A stretch of 30,028 nucleotides of DNA, taken from Conidiobolus incongruus B7586. Taxonomy: Eukaryota > Entomophthoromycota > Entomophthoromycetes > Entomophthorales > Conidiobolaceae. This document shows positions 24,248-30,028 of the stretch, piece by piece; the first letter of the stretch is position 1; each line of letters opens with the position of its first letter. A program made the position numbers and the translations under genes. Where the stretch lies: contig JNEM01013762.1 in the NCBI GenBank assembly GCA_000697335.1, positions 1 through 30,028 on the forward strand, written 5' to 3'. The notes under the pieces are model-generated. The model was not told where the DNA came from, did no database searches, and saw nothing but the letters and a program-made list of their open reading frames with translations.

Positions 24248-27200
24248 TTCAGCTGGTATTACACCAATAAAGACTGTCATTTATCTTTTAAATATTAAAA
24301 ACATACCCAATTCAATATCTTTGATATATATTTCTTTTAAGTACTTGGCACATTGATGAATCATAATGAATCATCTAAAATTCAATTTGTAATAATCTCT
24401 GAGTATTTACAAATCAATTGGATTTTTTAAGTGGAGTAAAAATTATGCTATTATTATTATTATTTTATATGCCAAATCAGAGAATTTCAAATCATGATAT
24501 TTGAAGTAATTATAGATCACTTTAATTGTCAAAATCACTTCAAAATTTTTCAATTAATACACTGAATTATTTAATTTTATATTTTATTATTTTATAACTA
24601 ATTTGTTATAATATATCATTAAAACTATTAACAATTTTTAATAATATTAACTAATTTTTACAGAAATGTATTTTTGCATTAAACAAATCGTTGCTTATTC
24701 CATGAATTATAAATGTTTCAATTCAGAATCATGGATACAAAGATTGAAGTGGTTCAAAAATCCTTCAATATTAATATTTCCGAAATTATACGATTATGCA
24801 ACTATTCTTGTTTGAGATGGAAATACATACCTCAGATGATATATTATTTCATACCAATTGTTATATATTTTCTAGCCTAACTCTATTGACATTAAAAAAT
24901 AATATATTAAAAACAATTAGTTATTAGTTTTGAATTCAATTTGTTATCTTTATAATTTTAAATATGTAAATCTTATGGAAGTGTTATTTTAATGAATTCG
25001 GTTTAAAACTATTAAATGCATTTTAACATTACAGTGAATTTAAAAAATATTCAATTATTAATAATTATGATTAGTTTGATTTTTACTAGTAACTATTTAA
25101 AGTCCATAATAATTAGGTTTACTTTAATAATTTTAAGATTAAACAGAATTAATATGATGTTTGTTTTATTTAGCTAAATTTTACAAATATTAATTGAATT
25201 TTATAACCTTTAGAATATATATTTATTTACCTAATAAATAACTAGATATATAACGTGTATCCGAATATGATATATTTTTAATTTATAATTGGCATATTTT
25301 TAGAAATTTGATTTGTAAATAATTCATGTATATCATTGTTGTTACAGCTCAATTCATAATGTTTTGATTCATCTTGGTTTAACAAGCCCTTTCACATTTT
25401 AATCTTTTTTGCGCACTTGTGATTGTATCTTAAGTATTATCATATTATTATCTTTGCTGGGATAAATGGGTTATTGGAGTTTTGCTGCAATTGATAGTTT
25501 TCACATTAACTATTAGAATTTAATAAAACTTATTGTATTTAATATTAATCGTACTATTTTTAAATATACTTTAATCTCAGAAAAATTAATTTAATCTTAA
25601 AATTTTTATACTTGAAGATGATTATTGACTAACCATGAAAATATTAAATTAATTTTATGAAATTTTATTTTAACATTCTTTGGATCTATTGCTTTTGGTT
25701 ATTAAAATAGAGTTAAATAATTTTGAACTGATAGTAAAAAATAGATTAAATTTATTATCATAGTTCTATAATATTCAAAGTGAATGAATATTACTACAAA
25801 TCAATTCGCAAGTCGAAATATTGAATATGAAAATATAAACAAGGAATGTGGAAGGATTTCCTTTAATAAAAATCGTTTTAAATATTCCATATATTAAATA
25901 TATTATTTTTCCTCCTCAACGCCATCTTATGGATGATCCATTATTAGAAACTTTTTATTCAATAAATAAAATTAACATATACACAAAAACTACTAACCTC
26001 CGTATCAATTATATTTCGAAACCTGTTTAACATTCAATTTGATTTGAAAAATTTGTTCAATTGAAAATTATATTCATTTAAATGACAAACACTAAAATAA
26101 CTAGTCAAAGATGTCATATATTCACATTAAACTGGATTTAAATGGAAATAAACCGCGTAATTATACATAGATTAAGTGTCCGAAATATTTCGAAGTTTAA
26201 ATTCATGCAAATTGCATTGAATTAGTGACTTTTTTGGATGTAGAATTTGCTTGGTTACTGCTATGGCAGTTTTATACATGAATTTGGAGTTCAATATCCG
26301 TCAATTTTAGTGTAACTATTCAGAGAATTGATATAAGATATTCGATAAAAAACGGTATTATATTGTAAATTGATAGAAAACACATATTTTATAATATTAT
26401 TTTCAATATCTCTATTTAAATCAATCAATCGAAATATAGCTATTTTATCTGAACTTGGTAATCTTAGCATTATGCAAGCAAACTGTATAAAGCTGCATAT
26501 TCAAAGATAAAGATAATATTATTGTAAATTGTTGAAGATTTAGTATATTATTTTTATTTTTAGAGTCTATAGCATATATCTTACTAACTAGAGCATATAG
26601 TCGCGGATCTAATATATATTTGGAAATCGAAAATAAAATCAAGCATAAGGAGAAAATCATTTGAAACCACAAATATAAAATTTCAGTCTAAATGGATTAA
26701 ATCTCTTCTTTACAGTGATTTGTACAACTGCATTAAAAAAGCCTGAATCATCGCACATTTAATCCAGGTTGAATTAATTACATAAGACTAATAATGACAT
26801 GGAATTACTTCCGACAATTCCTCAATAATTCTAAAATTTATATTGAAATTTTAGTTCAAATCAGAGACTATTTCCAATTTGTTTTTCAAAATATTGAAAT
26901 CTTAATGAAATATATTTGCATTTTACTACCAAATCCAAAAATTATTTGAATTTAGTTTGTTAAACTGAATTTATATTCTCAACTTTAATAATAGTAGTCA
27001 ATCAAACCATTTGGATAATATTTGATTTAGTTGTAATCTCTTTGATTTTGCTATTTCATATGAATGGTCTTCAAATCAATTATTAGGAATAATTCATCTT
27101 TTATATTTTAATGTCTTTATATATTATGTATAGATTGTTTTTAAAAATAAGCAATTACTTTTAGTATTATTTATTATAATTTTGAAAATGTAGCTTAAAA

Positions 27201-28819
27201 GTTATTCAATTAATCAATACCTTTTACTTTATAAAAGTACTAGAGGATATAAGGCTATATAGTGATATATTATTATGTAATGAATTTCCAATTTTATAAT
27301 TATTAAAAACATTAATATTAATTTAAAATGATGCAAAAGATATTTTGTTCTAGTTAAATATTTGCGCCATTTTCGAATTTGAACAAATGCTTCAAAATTT
27401 GTACGATCAAAGTTATAACATAATTGATGAATAAATAACTAATATTAATGATTTGACTGCTCTCGCTTTTGAAAGCAAAAAATAGACGTAATTTTGTTAT
27501 TCACACACATTTTAACCTATATCCAAAAATTTCCTTTCAAATATTTTTTTTAAATTTTAACAAAATTTACAAATTGTATTTATTCATATTGGCTAATACA
27601 TATAACTATGTATAAAAAATCAATTAATTTTCATGAAAGTTATATAATATAGAATATAGTACTATATTTCAATAATATTCACCTGTAAAATATGAAAACA
27701 CATGTGTCTTAAACAACATATATTTGAAAACTTCATATATTTGATATAAAAAATACAATATTAAATGTGCACTCAAAGGTCTTTTATTCAATGAAATCCA
27801 TATTTAAATAATAATACAATAATACCAAAGCCAATAATTTTGTCAATGAATTTTTTTATTAAAAAGGTAAATAATATTAAAATTTTATTTAACTTTATGA
27901 GTTGTTATAGGTATATATGAATTAAATTGAACTTAAGTGATTTCTCAGACTGTTTGTGTATCCTATTTTCCTCCTCAAGTAACAAGTCAATTTCATTTTT
28001 ATTATAACTTTCAGAATACTCCACACATTAAAAATTAGTTTCTAAGTATTATACATAACTTTTATCAACATATTATGAGTTTCTTAAATATAAAATAAGT
28101 GAATTTAGGGCTCTCATATTAAAATATAGTTATACGTAAGTAATAATCAAAGGTACTAATTTATATACGTTTTTAAATGAAATAATAAACTTTTCAAAGA
28201 ATATTTATATAATTACAATAATTGACATAACTAAATCGACGACATTATAAATGGAGATTTTATGTACTATTTTAACAAATTTTCAAAATTATACGCATAT
28301 CAATTGAGAATATATTATTTTAGCTGAATTCATTATAATACAGTTGACCTTACAGGAATTAAATTAAAATTTCAAAGTTTTCACAAAGTTTTAGCCTTTA
28401 TTGTTGGCAACTTTTTCCTTATATTTTGAACAGGAGTTTTATATTTAATGTACATTATATTATTTCACTAGAGTGAATTATTCATTTATTACCATTAAAA
28501 GTAAAATCGTTATTTTTTTACTGTACTAATAAATTATAAACACCAAAATTTTCAATCATTATTATATAATTCCTATTTATTATATATATTATATAAAACA
28601 AAGCAAATCATTTAATATATTAGTATCTATAAATAAAATAATATTATAATTAAAATATTTTTCTCACAAAATTGATTATATTAAATGAACCAAAAAGCAA
28701 TTTCCTATATTTAAAACAAATACTCTTTTATGGATCATAATTATTTTACTTTAATTATATATAATGTATTCTATAAAATATTCAATGAAAATAAGTAATT
28801 CTAAAGATAAATAGATTGA
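24248..28819. other. Gene-free interval (4.6 kb)
   Basis: A+T-rich DNA. It contains a (TTA)n microsatellite at 24449-24464, an inverted repeat GGATTAAAT/ATTTAATCC around 26694-26764, and short open frames (24713-24880 +, 55 codons; 26445-26672 -, 75 codons) that are within chance expectation for this base composition. No domain was recognised. Confidence 0.4.
24449..24464. repeat. (TTA)n microsatellite
   Basis: Five tandem TAT/TTA trinucleotides, about 200 nt after the Myb/SANT-like stop codon, possibly in its 3' flank. Confidence 0.8.
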
Positions 28820-30028
28820 TTAATTTTTTTTGTTTTTTTTTCTATTTTTCTTAATTACAATAATATAATATATATATATATATAATAAATTTAGGTTTGA
28901 TTAAAAATCATTAAAAATTTGTTTTAGTTTTAACTATTTAATTATTTCCTTATATTTTGGCATTTAATTAAAAAATAATAAGTGCTCTAATAATTGATTT
29001 TATTAATTATATATAAATTTATTATTTAGGAGAATTTTTATTATAAAGCAAAATTATTGAAAATCACAGAATTTGTAATTTAACCTGATTTAAATAAAAA
29101 TCATTTATTGTATTATTATATTATAAAAAACTTAAATTATAAACTATTCACAGTAATCTTCAATTAGTAATTAATGGCAAAGAGGTGTCAAAATATAATA
29201 CTCTAATTTAATTTAACTGAATCAAAACTAGACAATTAGAAATAAAAAATTAATTTAAGTTATTTTAATTTTTTAAATCAAAAAAATATAAAATAGAAAA
29301 TATTTTAAATACTATTTTTATACTATCATAAAAAACTAGCATAATATTTATATTTCAATATTTATATTTGTTATTATGTAACTAAAAAATAATTTAGAAT
29401 TAGTTTAAAAACTTAAAGTATTGATATTTTATAATTAAAAATTAAATAAAAAAATTATAGTTTATATAAATTGAATAGTAATAATTATGTTTGGCTATTT
29501 TTAAAGAAATATTACAATTAATAAATTATAGACCTTAATATATAATTTATTACTTACAGCTAAAATTTAAATTAATAATTCAAAATCAACACTATAAAAT
29601 ATAAATTTTAAAATAAAAACTATTTGAAAAAATATTCAAATATTATTATTAGGAAATAAATTTTAAAAATATAATATTATATTAATTATTACTAGTATAT
29701 ATAAAACCTAATAACTAAATTTGATAATAACAGTTAAATAAATTTTATAAAAATTAAAGCAATATATTGATTTATATAAAATCTAATTAAAAATCAATTT
29801 TAATACAATAATAGCTATATTTAAGTAATAAAAATTATAATAAAATTGATTATTGAAATTAATTAGTTATTATTACCAAATCTATTATATTTACCAAATA
29901 TTAATCTAAATGATTATAATTTATTTAATAAGTTAAAATAAAAAATTTAAATAAAAAATCATTTAATATGTTAATTTTATATTACCGAAATAAAATTATA
30001 ATTTGTAATATAAATATATATATAAATT
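28820..30028. other. Extremely A+T-rich terminal segment
   Basis: Hand counts of 60-base lines here give 7-8 G+C (about 12-13%), against 13-16 (22-27%) in lines sampled earlier (28681, 22381). The change begins near poly-T runs at about 28826-28845 and an alternating AT run at about 28866-28884. No coding sequence is seen to the end of the window. Confidence 0.6.

Noticed and set aside
24713-24880. 55-codon frame with a hydrophobic C-terminus
   Set aside because: Many frames of this length are expected by chance here; no homology or promoter evidence.
26445-26672. 75-codon minus-strand frame
   Set aside because: Starts at TTG (internal ATG gives about 71 residues), within chance expectation, no recognised domain or exon partners.

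Overview
The window is eukaryotic nuclear DNA, very A+T-rich (intergenic lines hand-count at roughly 20-27% G+C), and most likely from an early-diverging fungus. The evidence is a fungal-type cytosolic glucose-6-phosphate isomerase, a YJU3/monoglyceride-lipase-type hydrolase, an RGS-like protein, a Myb/SANT-like regulator, a tRNA-Tyr with a short canonical intron, and introns of only 49-63 nt. These introns begin GTAAGT/GTAAAT/GTAATT and similar, and several carry CTAAC, CTAAT or TACTAAC branch sequences. The lineage is an inference from gene content and base composition; no rRNA or other marker locus is present.

Layout. 1-1073 (+): 3' part of a monoglyceride lipase-like gene, cut by the window edge, rebuilt here from seven exons. 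1660-1743 (-): tRNA-Tyr(GUA) with an 11-nt intron. 2591-6268 (-): full-length SF3B1, whose first coding exon is only 10 nt. 7428-8397 (+): a broken copy of a conserved protein gene that still has its TATA box. 11406-13079 (+): glucose-6-phosphate isomerase, strongly codon-biased. 13685-17638 (-): three genes on one strand: a five-exon TRAPP subunit gene (TRAPPC2L/Tca17 type) that no single long ORF reveals, a four-exon SDR-fold protein whose cofactor and catalytic motifs are largely lost, and a 519-residue protein that looks like an RGS domain split by a repeat-bearing insertion. 23426-24247 (+): an intronless Myb/SANT-like protein standing alone in a gene-poor stretch. From about 28.8 kb to the end the G+C content falls to about 12-13%, a different sequence class.

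The genes do not form a pathway. They are ordinary housekeeping functions (splicing, glycolysis, vesicle tethering, lipid hydrolysis, tRNA) set among two unusual divergent proteins and one pseudogene. TATATAAA elements lie 39-59 nt before the ATG of GPI, the Myb/SANT gene and the pseudogene, and a TATAAATA element lies before the SDR gene, so this genome seems to use a recognisable TATA promoter. No transposon, virus-like element or CRISPR array could be identified. The gene-free intervals (8.4-11.3, 17.7-23.4 and 24.3-30.0 kb) hold microsatellites and small inverted repeats only. Because one intron-rich gene was found only by splicing short exons by eye, others could still be hidden there.
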